DNA from: Chamaecrista fasciculata
Taxonomy: Eukaryota; Streptophyta; Magnoliopsida; Fabales; Fabaceae
Reading direction: 5' to 3'
NCBI GenBank assembly: GCA_003254925.1
Contig: QANZ01000304.1
Span: forward strand, 35,577 to 99,576
DNA length: 64,000 nucleotides
A program made the translations under genes and the position numbers. The first letter of the stretch is position 1. Each line of letters starts with the position of its first letter. Below are positions 11,843 through 24,465 of the stretch, piece after piece. The notes beneath the pieces are model-generated. The model saw only the letters and a list, made by a program, of their open reading frames with translations. It did not search any database and was not told the origin of the DNA.

Positions 11843-12819
11843 TATCTTATAGATAAGATTAGTTGTGCTTTTATTTTACTTTTTTATTTCAATTGTATTT
11901 ACAAATTAAATAGTATTTACAAATTATTCTTATTGTGTATTATTAGTTCAAAATTATCTAACTAATTGCAAGTGTTGTTTCACTTTTCAATAATATAATT
12001 CGATTTGATTTTTTTAAACAAAAAACTTAACATACAAAAAACAGTAAAATATGTTAAACTTGTTTTGTTGGAAAAAACAGTCAAATAATTGTATATTAAC
12101 ATGGGATAAGCCACTCTAAACTCTATCTAATGGCAATCATCAGTGCGTGGACTTTGAATAAAGAACTAGTGTTGAAATTTGAATAGATAGATATTAAAAA
12201 CCATCATGATGTACACATCGATGCTATTGCTTGCCTACCATCTTATGTACTTATTTTGTCTGAAATGCATCTATTTTCGTCTTAAAATTTTATTTAATGT
12301 TTATAATTATCCTAAAATTATAGCTTCTCCAAAAAAAAATAATTAGTATAAATTTCTCTTAACAAACATTTATTTTGTTCGATTAAGACCGTAGCTGAAA
12401 TTGTTTTCAAAGGAAAAAAAGAAAAGAAAAAAGAGACCGTAGCTGAAATTTAGATTTTGGATTGATCACTAGGGCCTGCAGATCACTGCTCATATATATT
12501 CAACCACAAGACCATTTCTCTTCGTGCTTCCCCAAAGATAACCTCTGCTACAAATGTTTTATTAATTAACATTTTAAAAAAAATGATTTCCTTTATTCAT
12601 AAGAAAAAGACTTGAATTCTGCTTTTAACTGATTTTTCGTGATTATGTTTTTTTTGATGGAGTATTCAAATAGCACATCGTCGTCGCCGGTACCACTTGA
12701 TATTTTGTTCCATTTGTCTTCATGAGATTGTTGTTTTAAATTAAGGAATATTTTCAATCTCTTTAAGAGAAATCAATATATCACCTATTAAATAAGACCT
12801 TGATTAAATGATTCAAATC
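11843..12819. other. intergenic DNA, nothing recognised
   Basis: AT-rich with no coding signal. The phrase GAGACCGTAGCTGAAATT is locally duplicated near 12388 and 12434. Confidence 0.5.
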
Positions 12820-13417
12820 AGTGTTGTCAGAATCGGACTGGATCGGACGGTTCAACCGGTCCGACCACCAACCGAATGTGAAAGCGAGTGGGTTCGACCA
12901 AAAAACCCAAACTGTCGGTTGGACCGATTTTAACCGGACAAAACTGGCGAACCAGGGTCCAACCGCTGGACCGAACCGGTGGTCCAACTAGTTTTTTTTT
13001 TTTTTTTATGCTCTCTAAATATTCTCTTATTTGGTCCTCTTCCTCTATTTTTTGTTGAACTTGAAATTTGAGGGTCAAAATATTGAATTTAATTAATTAT
13101 TATGAATTTATGACTTATTAGATCTTGTTTAGGATGCATTCAGTCCATTCATTTGCTTGAAAAAATGCATTTAATCTATAATCTCTAGTAGTAGAGAGAA
13201 AAATTATATTATTTAGATGAAGAAATGTATTTAGTAATAAATTAAATGCATCTCTTAAACCACAAACAAAAAATATATAGAGTATTTATATTTAATATAT
13301 TAAAAATAATTATTTATTGGGTCATCCGGTCCGACCGACGGTTCAACCGATTGAACCAATCAGACCGTGAACCGAATGCTTGTCCGAGTCTCTATCCAGT
13401 TCGGTTCTGACAACACT
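12820..13417. mobile_element. TIR element with AGTGTTGTCAGAA ends
   Basis: The left terminus AGTGTTGTCAGAATCGGACT and the right terminus, inverted as AGTGTTGTCAGAACCGAACT, match over at least 20 bp with few differences. Sub-terminal GGTTCAACCGG-type motifs occur on both sides. No transposase is present and no target duplication was identified, so the superfamily is unassigned. Confidence 0.55.
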
Positions 13418-13599
13418 TGTTTGTACGAGATAAGTGTCCAAACTTTAATGAGCTCTCCATATGTCATTATTTATTGGCACAATGAAAGATTAAACTAGTA
13501 TGACAATTGACATTGCATTTTTCAAATCTTAAATTAAAAATGTAACTTATTTAATTTTTTTTTAAAAAAAAGTACTTTGAACTTTAATAAAAAAATAAA

Positions 13600-14057
13600 G
13601 GCTAAAGTGCACTTTTGGTCCCATAACTTTGGCAAAGGTTTCAATTTGGTCCCATTACTTTTTTTGTTGCAATTTTGGTTCCATAACTTTGGCAAAGGTC
13701 TCAATTTGGTCCCATAACTTTTTTTGTCGCAATTTTTGTCTCATAACTTTTGAAAACGTCTCACCGTTGGTCCCAATACTGATTTCTATCCATTATCTGC
13801 CGCTAAGGATGAACTGACATACTGAGTTGGATGATAACGTGGCAAATATGGGTGAAGTTATGGGACGAATGAAAATTAGTTTGGGACCAACGGTGAGACG
13901 ATTTTAGAAGTTATGGGACCAAAATTGCAACAAAAAATGTTATAAGACCAAATTGAGACCTTTGCCAAAGTTATGGGACCAAAATTGCAACAAAAAAAGT
14001 TATGGGACCAAATTGAAACCCTTGTCAAAGTTATGGGACCAAAAGTGTACTTTAGCC
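13600..14057. mobile_element. foldback MULE-like element, family D copy 1
   Basis: The arms start GGCTAAAGTGCACTTTTGG and end GTGTACTTTAGCC. TTGGTCCCATAAC and TTTGGCAAAGG are repeated within the left arm and inverted in the right arm. An exact 9-bp duplication, AAAAATAAA, flanks the element at 13591-13599 and 14058-14066. A second copy lies at 58410-58807. Confidence 0.78.
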
Positions 14058-14149
14058 AAAAATAAATAAATTACTCAACATAAAATATTATACCTTGCTT
14101 TCTTGTAATATCTCATACAATATTGCAATGTCATACTAATTAATACTAA

Positions 14150-15159
14150 CTAGGTTTTGGCCCGTGTGATGCACGGGTGGTAGTGTCACAGAGATATGTT
14201 ACAGGTTAGCTACCTGTTTGATACATAGCATTGTATACTACATCAAGAGCAATCTAAGCACGAACATAATATGATATAGTCAGTTCATTCATGTTAAATG
14301 GACTAACTCAATGGATGAGTACAACATATTAGTGTTAATCAGATATATTATTGTATATGAATATAAACAAAACATGCTATAGTGTTAATCCAACATATCA
14401 TTAACAAAACGATATCATTAGGTAAAATATAAAACAATTTAGACTACCTTATTCATATTAATAAGTCATCTAACATTTCATTGTCGCATAGCACAAATTC
14501 CAACATGTTCTCGCTATTCTAAAAACCCGTCTCGCTAAAATAATATGGCGTGGAATTTTGAGGTTTGGCACATCATTTCGCACGCCCTTTATAATGGAAT
14601 GATTGTGGTGGGTAAGGTAATTTTTAAATTAGCAAATAACGTATGTCAAGGCGTTGAATATGGTGATTGATATGATATGGTTGATCAAATATGGTATGAT
14701 TTGAAAATACATTTACCACAAATAAATTCGATTTTATAGATATGGGCAAATCTTATAATTAAATTCAATACGTTTTAAATATCCCTCTATATATGGGAAA
14801 TTATGTGTATCGTCTTTATTATAATTCTGCACTACACATAAATAGACCATGCGAAATCATAGTATGACCTACACGAAAACCACACAACAAAATAGGTAAT
14901 AAATATGTGGCAAATTTTCGTGGGCTTTGTTGGCATAAAAACCATATATGATTGGTTCTTGAAACGATATGATTGACATGTGGATATAAATTGGTGATTA
15001 AAAAATGTTAAATAAAAAGATATATGACATGGTGCACAGAGATTGGTCAAAGAGTCATAAAAAGTTTTAATGACAATTTAAGTCATAGTGACACATAGCA
15101 GGCAAAGACCAGATGTGCTCTGCTTTTAGGCTTATATATATATATATATATATATATGA
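14150..15159 (-). mobile_element. putative non-autonomous Helitron
   Basis: On the - strand the 3' end shows the hairpin CCCGTG-CATCA-CACGGG (14161-14177) followed by CCAAAAC and CTAG, then host T, matching the Helitron terminus. A plausible 5' end (TCATATATAT after an A, then an AT-rich stretch and AAGCCTAAAAGC) lies about 1 kb away. The interior has no RepHel coding sequence. The 5' boundary sits in an (AT)n run and is uncertain. Confidence 0.45.
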
Positions 15160-15353
15160 TATATATGATTAAACCAAAGCTTGTCAGTATTGGTGCAAAT
15201 CATCCTACTTTTAAACTTTTTAAAATGATCCTAGTTAGAGATTTTCCTTTAATGAGGAAAATATTTGTTGAATATGTTACATACCATGTGTAAACTGTAT
15301 AACATTTTATATATAATGTAATGTTTGCTGTTATTATTATTTTTATAAATTTC

Positions 15354-15592
15354 NTTGCCAGAAACAATACTTCATTAACAACAAAAACAGAAATACAAAC
15401 ACCAAAACCACAAAAAAACAAAGCTTACAACCCACCCAGAACACAAACAACTACAAGAATTCAGCCAATACCCTCTCTATCAGGACTCAAAACACCAACA
15501 GCATCCAAACTCAATCTTGGGATTATTTTTTTTTGCCAGAAACAATACTTCATTAACACCCAGAACACAATATTTGTTTGGATGAGTTAAAA
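15354..15592 (-). mobile_element. two short truncated LINE-like fragments
   Basis: The phrase TTGCCAGAAACAATACTTCA occurs twice, at about 15356 and 15534, each preceded by a T-run, as expected for inverted 3' ends of non-LTR elements. The second insert (15530-15592) is flanked by an 18-bp direct repeat, CAATCTTGGGATTATTTT, at 15512-15529 and 15593-15610. One undetermined base is at 15354. Confidence 0.45.
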
Positions 15593-15610
15593 CAATCTTG
15601 GGATTATTTT

Positions 15611-18301
15611 GCAATATTCCTATGAATATTACAATCTTGTTTTTGGTTCAACTTTGATAATCCTGGGAATATTTGATATTTTTCTAAATATGCCTTTGAC
15701 CTTTTATTCTCAAATAATAACTTATCAAATGCAAAAATTCTCTAAAACAATTAATAAGAATACTTTGAAAAAATGTTTTTTGTTTTTCAATCATTGATGA
15801 TTTATCAAGAAAATACGATTTCAAGACATAATATCATAATTCTTAAAATTAAAAAGTAATCTAAAAAATTTATCGCTCAAAATATAACTATAATTGTTAA
15901 AATAAAACTTAATTAGTTAGGTATGACAATGAGAATAAAATTAAAAGAGAGATGGAAAGAGTTTGTATAACAAAATTTAATTAGTTAAGTTTAATGAGGG
16001 TAAATTAGTCATTTCAGGTGGACCAAAATAATCAAATTCCATGGGATTAGAGTATTAGACTAATCCCACCCCTAGGATGTGATTAAAAAATAGTTATTCT
16101 AGGAAATTATACTACTCCTAAGAATACAATATTTTGGGACTAATTTTTTAATGCGCCTACCAAACGCAAGATTAGTCTATCGCTCCTAATCCCAGGACTA
16201 TTTTTCCAATTCGTGTACTAAACGCTCCCTAAGACTTTGTGATTATGGCATAACTATAATTATAATTATAACTTTTAAACTTGAATTGGAGAAGTGGAAT
16301 TGGGATTAGGATCACAGCGGTGGGCCTTTTTTATTCAAAATTGAGATTAGAGATAGAGACTGAAAATGACATTGGATAACAACCTCTAGGTTCTAACTTC
16401 TGTAATTAATTTTTAATTTGTATTTAATATTAATTTCTAATTATTTTCTATTCCATAACCTGACCTTTTGATTTTTCAAAGCTTATCTCATGAATGATAC
16501 ATATATATTCCTGCAAACTCATATTTAAGAATTAAGTAAAGAAAGCTCTCCACCTAATACAAATTTGACTTTCAATTTAAAAATGAATATATATAATAAA
16601 CAATTATAAATGTGAGCCAAGAAGCTCGTTGGAATAAGTAATAGGCCACAAACACAACATAATTATCCTTTCGTTATGCACAACCTCAATGCAACTTTTA
16701 TTTTTGTAGCCTTCACAAGCTCCGGAGAGTTATTGATGAAACATTCAATGGCATATAAATTTTTCTGTGTTTATTCTGATAGCAATAATTAATTCTTTTA
16801 CACTGGGTTTTCCATTTAAAGAAAATCATACTCATATAAAGAGAGACCAAATAGTAAATTTTCTCTTATTTTTAATTTCATAGACTATAGTTTTAAACAT
16901 GGACGACCAGAGGAGCCATATAATATAAGATACTTCGCATACAAGATATTAAATCGACGAGTAAGCATATCAAACCTAAATACATTGAATTTTTCTAATA
17001 CTCAATAAATTTCATACACATACACACACACTAATTAGCACCATAATTCTGTTGTTAACAAATAAAGGAAATGCGAAAATTTACTTCTAGTCTTCTACAA
17101 CATAGAAGGAAGGAAAGTTGAAAGTTCTGGCCAACTAACGGGGTAAATTAAATAGTTGCACACTTGCACCGAATATTGTCATTCTTTATTTATTATTGTT
17201 TTCCTTATCATTATTATTTTAAGAGAGTTAATTAGTCTCAGAGTTGAAGAATGATGCAAAGTGAAACTGAGATATTAAAATCTTTTCATTGTCTTTTTAT
17301 TTTTGTTACATCATGTCTTAATCTCATGCTTCTAATTTACACTGAAAAGATACCTTTCCCTTTTTAAAATAATTTATCAAAAGTAAATATATATGTATAT
17401 AAATATCTTAATATTTTTATGGCATAAAATATTATTAAATATCATACTTAATACTAATGGGGATTGATTATAATAGAAGAGGGTAGTCTTCTATGAAGTG
17501 ATGAACAAAATGTATCATACTAAATACACAGTTTCATAAATATCATAATATTCATTCGATACTATATATATAACATGTTATATCTAAAAATACAATGCAT
17601 CAACGCCCAACTATACATAATACAGTGCTTTGTGAAAGCAATGGCGTTGAAATTTGAATTTGTGAAAAAAAAAAAAAAGCAAGCAATGCTTTAACAACTA
17701 ATAGATTAAAAATGGCCAAAAAAAAAAAAACAACTAATAGATTAATGTACAGTGTGAAATACATTGAAACAAAAGTACTCAACCTTATCACGGAAAATCC
17801 CACCATCTCACAATCAGTTTAAATGATAATCTACGTCAAGATGAGCCCCATGATGTGGTTTTAGGATTAAATTTGTATAAATAATTTGAAAGACATTTTC
17901 TTCATTACATTAATTACACATACATTTTTAGAAGTTTCATTTCACTCGTCTTATTTCGTTATCATATATATTCCACAGTGGTTTTAACTCCAACGTGTCT
18001 ATTATAAAAATCAGAAAAATGCAGAAAGCAGCTTAATTACGATTGAAGAAAACTTGGTAGTGACAAGATTTAGCGTTTTTAATCTGTTTATTAGTGTTCC
18101 TCGTGGGACTCACATTCGTTTTCGAAAGTCAAAAGCTCAAAAAAAAAAAAAAACTCAACCATTCTAAAATTTCTTATTTGTAAAATAACCTTTCTCCCAT
18201 AGCAAAAGCAACATCCTCTGTTTATAGCTATCTCTCTGTTTTCAAGCTTTTCAGTAAAACCAGCAAAATTCTTAGTATAATTGTGATGATCAGCCAAAGG
18301 T
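15611..18301. other. intergenic DNA upstream of the ATL gene
   Basis: No gene is recognisable. About 16838-16940 is an inverted, diverged relative of the block at 5110-5215 (shared phrases CGTCCATGTTTAAAA and AAGAGAAAATTTA), showing a dispersed repeat. The last few hundred bases before 18302 should contain the ATL promoter and leader, but I could not single out a TATA box with confidence. Confidence 0.5.
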
Positions 18302-19510
18302 ATGAGCATTTCCAAGGAGACTCGATCTCGTCGTCGTCGTCGTGTTCCTCCATTGATTCTCACTCTCTGCAATTCTGAGCATGCCTTCTTTCTCCTTCTT
18401 CTTCTCCTACAAGCTTCATCGCCGTCGTCTCACGCGCAATTCACAGAGGCAGACGCGCCGCCTCCTTATCCTGCTCCGGTCGACCCATTTGCCCAGGTAC
18501 GATTCGGAAAATCTATGGCGGTTCTCTTCGTCGTCCTCGTCGTCGTCTTCTTCGCTTTAGGGTTTCTCTCTCTTTACTCTCGTCAGTGTGCAGAGCGACG
18601 GCTCCGATCAAACCACGACCTCGCTACCCCCATCGGGAATAACAATCTCCACCGTCCACGTGGCCTCGACCCCCAAATCATTCACACTTTTCCCACATTC
18701 GTGTATTCCACCGTCAAGAGCCTTCAAATCGGGAGGAGCACGGCGCTAGAATGCGCCGTGTGCTTAAACGAATTCGAAGACCACGAAACGCTGCGTTTCA
18801 TCCCCAAATGCAGTCACGTTTTCCATCCCCATTGCATCGATCTCTGGTTGTCTTCTCACTCCACCTGCCCTGTTTGCCGCGCAAATCTCTCTCCGGCCGC
18901 CGTCGGCGACGGCGACGGAGACGCCTCCTTCATCGCCGTTCACTTGCCGGAATCCGATCTCCAACCCGATTCCGAAGAGCAACACAACAGAGATAGAAAT
19001 AGCGATATGATCGTTCAAATTGAGCCTGAGAATGTGACTCCGAGCACGATCGGAGATTCTTCGTCGCCGAAGAACAGAGCCGATTTCAGACAATCGGCGA
19101 ATCAGGAGCGTCCGGCGAGGTCAAGATCGACGGGATTTCGAATTGCGAGTCTCTTCCCGCGTTCTCACTCGACGGGGCACTCGCTGCTGGTGTCGCCGCC
19201 GGGAGATCAGAATCCGGAGAGGTTCACTCTGAGGTTGCCGGAGGAGGTAAGGAGGGAGCTGATGAAGTCGTCGACGCTGAACCGTACGAAAAGTTTGACG
19301 GCGTTTAGGAGAATGAGTAGCGAGAGAAGAGGGTACAGGACAAGGAGCGTAGGGCTGACGTGGACGCCTCCGTTTATCGGCCGGTCAAGATCGACGAAGG
19401 GGTGGCCGGAGAGGAGCCGGAGCCGGAAGCAGCCGCCGGTGGAAACTTCCGATGAGGACATCGGAGAACGATCTTCTGATCGGTTAGTTCCACATGGCCG
19501 CGATAATTAG
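18302..19510 (+). CDS. ATL6/ATL31-like RING-H2 E3 ubiquitin-protein ligase
   Basis: This intronless 402-residue membrane-anchored E3 ligase of the plant ATL family is predicted to transfer ubiquitin from an E2 to target proteins. An Arg-rich N-terminus is followed by a hydrophobic, signal-peptide-like stretch (about 28-46). A transmembrane helix lies at about 70-92, then the ATL-specific GLD motif ([11 protein letters not shown], 121-131). The RING-H2 domain is canonical: C151, C154, C170, H172, H175, C178, C189 and C192, with spacing C-x2-C-x15-C-x-H-x2-H-x2-C-x10-C-x2-C. W182 and P190, which contact the E2, are present. The C-terminal half keeps ATL6/ATL31-type blocks ([10 protein letters not shown] at about 284-293, then [15 protein letters not shown]). 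In Arabidopsis that subgroup acts in carbon/nitrogen response and defence; the same role here is inference. All key residues are intact. The chosen ATG gives the full family architecture. Confidence 0.93.
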   Translation: MSISKETRSRRRRRVPPLILTLCNSEHAFFLLLLLLQASSPSSHAQFTEADAPPPYPAPVDPFAQVRFGKSMAVLFVVLVVVFFALGFLSLYSRQCAERRLRSNHDLATPIGNNNLHRPRGLDPQIIHTFPTFVYSTVKSLQIGRSTALECAVCLNEFEDHETLRFIPKCSHVFHPHCIDLWLSSHSTCPVCRANLSPAAVGDGDGDASFIAVHLPESDLQPDSEEQHNRDRNSDMIVQIEPENVTPSTIGDSSSPKNRADFRQSANQERPARSRSTGFRIASLFPRSHSTGHSLLVSPPGDQNPERFTLRLPEEVRRELMKSSTLNRTKSLTAFRRMSSERRGYRTRSVGLTWTPPFIGRSRSTKGWPERSRSRKQPPVETSDEDIGERSSDRLVPHGRDN

Positions 19511-19742
19511 ACGACATTGAGAGGTTAATTAGATACACTACTGTTTGTACATTGATTTTGGACTCTGTTTCACACTTTCACTACTTCATACACCTTTCTT
19601 TCCTGTTCATATATTACAGATACATACATAGCTCATACATTTTTCTGAATTTCTCTTCTTTTTCAACTCTCGAATTTCTTTTTCTCTTCTTTGTTTAGAT
19701 TTCGAAAACCAAAAACATCAAAATAAAAATAAAGCCTAGCTA

Positions 19743-20762
19743 GCATAGTGCAAAAAACCGGACCGCTCATCAAACCGGTGGAAGGCTCGGGTCACTGGTT
19801 CAATGGTTCAATCGCTGGGTCACTGGTTTAACCGATTGAGTCGGTTTACTTAAAAAATACATTTTCAAATATACATATTCATTAAATACACATTAATATA
19901 TTGCAATAATTTAAATATAAAGTAAATATTAAACACTTTAGTACCTTTGGAGCTATTTTACAATTTTAACCATAACAAGTTTTGTTAGATATTATTATAA
20001 AATCATATAATTATAATTAATACTTTTGAATATGTTACAAGGAATTGATGGCTTTTTGCAAGTTATGGAAGGAATTGATGGGATTTAATAGAAATGAAGG
20101 GTATGAATGTAACGGCTATTGGTGGCTATTGAAGAAATATGAAGACAATTAATCATTATTATTAACATGAGCATTTGGTCCAAATAGCCTATATATATGT
20201 GTGAGGACGTGGGTGTGTTTTTTTGGAGGAAAAAGAGATGATAAGCCATATACAATATATTTTATGATATCAAGACACTTATATGTATAGTTTTATATAT
20301 TTGGATAGAGAAAAAGGTGTGGGGGACAGAGTCCTATCTATCACCTTTGTGCAGAGGTGATAGTTCAAACAGGCGAGTACTGGGCTGTTGTATCCTGGAG
20401 GTAACACGTCAGTGTACCCTATGCACCGGGTGATATGACTAAATCAACCCGTGGGAGGCGTGAAATTACCTTAAAGAAAGCGAGATATCCGTGCCTCAGC
20501 CCAGGACCACGCATTTTGTTTTACTAACAATTTTATCTTGTTTTAGTATTTCTCTTGTTTTCAGGTAGTAACTCCAAGTTTTGTAAAAATTACATATTGA
20601 CCCCAAATTTTTTTTAAAGTTTTCATTTTAGTCCATCTATAATATGTATACAGGGACTAATTTGTAATTTTTTGGGGTCAATATGTAATTTTGCAAATTT
20701 TGGCGAGTCAAACCGGTTCGTCGGTCGGACCGCCCGGTCCGGTCCGGTTTTTTGCACTATGC
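19743..20762. mobile_element. composite inverted-repeat element with LTR-like insert
   Basis: The termini GCATAGTGCAAAAAACCGG (19743) and its inverted copy ending at 20762 are near-perfect inverted repeats, flanked by TAGCTA on both sides. The interior is composite. A small foldback lies around 20585-20700 (ATTACATATTGACCCCA against its complement). Between about 20035 and 20540 lies an LTR-like block with a TATATATAT box and a CG-richer leader, but no matching partner. No protein is encoded. Confidence 0.5.
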
Positions 20763-20847
20763 TAGCTAGTAGCTAGAAGTTGTCTCATTTGGATCCTTAA
20801 TCAAATGGGGAAAATTCAAATTCTACTTTTGTTTATAGAAAACATCA

Positions 20848-21384
20848 GGTTTAAGGGTCATTTTGGTCCTAAATGTATGCCCTAATGTTCATTTTGGTCC
20901 ATTATGTTTCAAAATGTTCAAATTGGTCCTAAATGTTTGCAAAATGTTTCATTTTGGTCCCAACTATTTAATATGGTTTGTTTCAAGTTCAAACGTGACG
21001 AGTTTAGAGCTACGTATTGTTCTAAAAGAGTACTTTATTTATCCAGTTGGAGTCGTTAGCAAACACGGTCAAATCGGTCCTAAAAGTAGACCTCTTGTTT
21101 CATGGTCAAACAAGCAAAGTTAACATATCTTTCTCGTTTCAAATTCGAATGTAACAAATTCAGAACTACAAGTTTCTCTTAATAAGTTCTTTGAACTTGA
21201 AATGAGAGACGAAAGAAATATGACCAAATTCAATAGTTTGGGACCAAAATGAAATATTTTATCAATATTTAGGACCAAAATGAATTATTTTACCAACATT
21301 TAAGATCAATTTGAACATTTTGAAACATAATGGACCAAAATGAACATTAAGGCATTTATTTAGGACCAAAATGACCCTTTGACC
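20848..21384. mobile_element. foldback MULE-like element, family C copy 2
   Basis: The arms begin GGTTTAAGGGTCATTTTGG and end CCAAAATGACCCTTTGACC. The flanking 9-mers AAAACATCA (20839-20847) and AAAACATTA (21385-21393) differ at one base, consistent with an aged target duplication. Phrase order matches copy 1 at 9625-10168. Confidence 0.68.
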
Positions 21385-21393
21385 AAAACATTA

Positions 21394-22230
21394 TGTGGTT
21401 AACTTTTTAGTTTTTACCCTTATATGGAGGGAAATGGAGAGTCCCAACGAGATTAATCATGGCTCCTGATCATAAATATCTTAACTTAGATAAAAAGAAA
21501 AAATAACAGTAAATTTAGAATGAAATATTCAACGCACTGTCATCATCTCATATTAAAAGTTTAAAACTCAATTTTGTTTTTATAATTTATATTTTTCATG
21601 AACAAACCATTTGTATTAACAAATTACAATTTTCAATTTAATTTTAGTGTAGTTTATAATAAAAATATAGGATAAATCATTATATATTTAATAATTAGAA
21701 AATCTATGCCGGACTCATTTAAATAAGCACTTCTAATGTTATATTTTTGGATTTTCATTAAGGAAAAAATGGTAAAAGTACTATTGACATTTGATACATT
21801 TAAAGTATTATAGGTTTCAGTTGTAATCTCAAAGTTTTTTTGAGTCAATTGCATTCCAAATCTCAGGCCAATAAAAAAAATTGCACTCCAAATTTTTTTT
21901 TGAGTAAATTATATCTTTAATTTAAAAGTACAATTGACTCAAATATAAGATATTAAGGATAAAATTGATTCAAATATAAAATTTAAGAATGCAATTAAAT
22001 AAAAAAAAAACTTTAAAATACAATTGAAATTAACTTGATACTTTAAGAGTATTTTGTTTAAAAAAATTATATTGGATTTTATATGGACTAGATACTCTAT
22101 CTCTACGGGAAAGGTGATTAATGTTGGAATCATTTTGTTATTAATTGTATAGTACCAGCTACATATAAATATGATCGACTAATATATGTACAGTAGCAGC
22201 TAGATATGTACAAGCATTAATAGTGGGATC
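21394..22230. other. AT-rich intergenic DNA, nothing recognised
   Basis: Short repeated phrases about AATTGCATTCCAAAT occur, suggesting an old foldback around 21830-22030. The structure is too degraded to define. Confidence 0.4.
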
Positions 22231-23011
22231 AAGGTTATTAAGATAGAAATCTTAATAAAGATCGGAGCGGAAAAAAAATAAATTGAATTGTAAAATCGAA
22301 TCGAGGATCATACGATCCTAACTTTTTTTTTGTACAAAAAAATTAGGATCGTAAGATCTTAGGATCGTAAGATCTTAACCATTTATATTTATTCTAAATA
22401 TGTCTAAGAATTTATATTTTTATGGTATATTTACATCTTTGTTGTGTCAAACATCTTACAAATAAAGATAAAAACCAATATAACTTTGATTCTATAGAAA
22501 CATGTGAAAGGGAACAACCACGTGAGTGTGGCCTAGTGATTCCTCATTTGTTCCCTTAACTAAGTGGTGGGGGTTCGAATCCCACATTTGGGTATGGAAA
22601 GCATTCTGTGGCCAGCCGTTTACCCTTAACTGGAGGACCCGCGACGAAAGAATTAGTCACTCTTCCCGACGGTGGATACCCTTGGTATATTACCAAAAAA
22701 AAAAATGTGAAAGGGAACGATGGAGAATATCAAAGACTGTCAAAAGTGAAAAGATAAATATGATTTGTTAAAGGGAAACCCTAAATTTGCCTCAATTATG
22801 CATTTTGGGCCAGAAAATTACAAACAAAAAACAAAAATATATAAAACACTGCGTTTTGGGCCAAAAAATTTTTTTTTGTCTCAGATATAGTAAATCGCGA
22901 TCTTAGTCTGATCCTAACTAAATACGATTTTCTATACGATCCAACAAGGTTGGCCTTATTAAGATCTCGATCTTATACGATCTTACGATCTAAGATCTCG
23001 ATTTTAATAAC
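22231..23011. mobile_element. TIR element with AAGGTTATTAA ends, carrying a SINE
   Basis: The left end AAGGTTATTAAGATAGAAATC is mirrored by a right end that inverts to AAGGTTATTAAAATCGAGATC. ATCTTACGATC/GATCGTAAGATC motifs occur on both sides. The interior holds a complete SINE at 22516-22704, which must be the younger insertion. No transposase is present. Confidence 0.5.
22516..22704 (+). mobile_element. tRNA-derived SINE
   Basis: It has the RNA polymerase III promoter of a tRNA: a box A-like GTGGCCTAGTGATTC and a box B GGTTCGAATCCC. A tRNA-unrelated body and a 3' A-run follow. A 14-bp target duplication, ATGTGAAAGGGAAC, flanks it at 22502-22515 and 22705-22718. The body does not fold as a full tRNA, so this is a retroposon and not a tRNA gene. 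It relies on LINE machinery in trans. Confidence 0.82.
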
Positions 23012-23326
23012 CTTGATTATTTTGATGATCCCTAATCACAGGGTACCGAAATATCACGTTTTAAACTACATGATATCATAGTGCAATTTACTTTTTTTTT
23101 TTTTTTGATAAATTAAAGGAGCATTACACAACTTGGATTCTAATTTTTTCATGGAAGCCGCCTCCTAATACCATTATTCTATCATTCTATCCTTATGTGA
23201 TGTCATTCATATTAATTGTCAACTTCTATAGTTTTATCTACAAAATGTTTCTCCCCAATAAATACAGTTATATCCAAAATAATCAATGTAACGAAAGTGA
23301 AGTGTTCAAACTAAATGGATCATAGA

Positions 23327-23744
23327 TGTTATCAATCATGGACTTCATCAAAACACGATTGCTTCCCCGCGTTGATTACCCAAGGTACTAAACATTGAAT
23401 GATCAATAAGCACATATTTTAGATTTTATATTGCTGTTATCAATCATGGACTTCATCAAAACACGATTGCTTTCCCGCGTTGATTACACAAGGTAAACAA
23501 CTAAACATTGAATGATCAATAAGCACATTGTTTAACCAAGTTTGATGGGTCTAGTGGTTAGCTTACTAGATCACTTAAGCAAGTGTCGGGGGTTCGATCC
23601 CCGCCTTGTGTATGAAGCAACCAATTGGCCAGTGACAAACCCTTAAATAGAACTCCGATCCGTAGAGGATTAGTCCTTAGCCCATCGGGCTGGGATACCT
23701 TGAACAACAAAAAAAATAAGCACATTATTTAGATTTTATATAGG
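23327..23744. repeat. 108-bp tandem duplication, second copy split by a SINE
   Basis: The segment starting TGTTATCAATCATGGACTTC at 23327 is repeated from 23435 with a few differences (for example GCTTCCCCGCG against GCTTTCCCGCG). The second copy is interrupted by the SINE at 23530-23714 and resumes afterwards with TTTAGATTTTATA. The duplication therefore predates the SINE. Confidence 0.75.
23530..23714 (+). mobile_element. tRNA-derived SINE
   Basis: Box A-like TGGGTCTAGTGGTTAGC and box B GGTTCGATCCCC lie about 40 bp apart. They are followed by a body different from the SINE at 22516 and a terminal A-rich tail. AATAAGCACATT is duplicated at 23518-23529 and 23715-23726. The tRNA-like head keeps both promoter boxes, so it may still be transcribed by polymerase III. 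Confidence 0.82.
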
Positions 23745-24398
23745 GAAATTGATCTATATAATTCAATCAGTAAATATTTTAGTAAATATTTTATTATATA
23801 GTGGTACATAAATTTAAAATATCTAAAAAAGTTAATTAAATATTTTAAAAATCAATCTCAAATATAAAAGATATTTTAAACATATTGTAAAATTATCAAA
23901 AAATATAATTCAAATAAATTTTTTAGAAAATAGAGATGACAACAATTAAAAAAAAGAAATAAAATAACAATCAAATGTGTTGACATAATTAATTGATTTT
24001 GAATCAGATTCTCTGTATTCTTTTCTTTTTTTTTTTTGCCAATTATATTCTTTTCTTTTTCTTGTTTCCATAAGTATAATAATATAATAATAATATTAAT
24101 AATAATAGCCAACACTTTCCTACTTCTTGTTACCCATATTTAAAAATAAAAATAAAATTATTGAATTATTTTAACATTAATTGACATCTTTCCCATTGTC
24201 AACGACAACAATATCATTATTTTTATTTCACTCATTTATACTTTCTTTTTGTTTTTGGTAATCATACTTTGTTTTTTAAAAATGATAAAGAAAACTTGTT
24301 GAACACTGAATTTCCTTATTTTCAGTTATAAGAGAGATCAGACCCGTAACTATATGCGCCAATTTGGGTAATTGACTCTGTTTCTTACCAACAAAACT
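23745..24398. other. AT-rich upstream region of the ANTH gene
   Basis: No coding signal is present. Sequence composition is 5'-flank-like, with poly-T runs near 24020. Confidence 0.5.
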
Positions 24399-24412
24399 TA
24401 TATATATATACA
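24399..24412 (+). promoter_or_regulatory. candidate TATA box of the ANTH gene
   Basis: A TATATATATA run lies about 60 bp before the ATG at 24466, in a sensible position for a polymerase II core promoter with a short leader. AT-rich flanks make chance occurrence possible. Confidence 0.4.
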
Positions 24413-24465
24413 AAAACTCCTCTGGACAGACCCTCTTTCTTCTTCGCAATATTCTTCTTACCACG

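Noticed and set aside
18764..19461. Reading frames antisense to the ATL gene
   Set aside because: They are shadows of the GC-rich ATL coding sequence with no independent domain.
22526..22600. tRNA gene suggested by box A and box B
   Set aside because: No cloverleaf acceptor stem; A-tail and a 14-bp target duplication mark it as a SINE. The same reasoning applies at 23547-23615.
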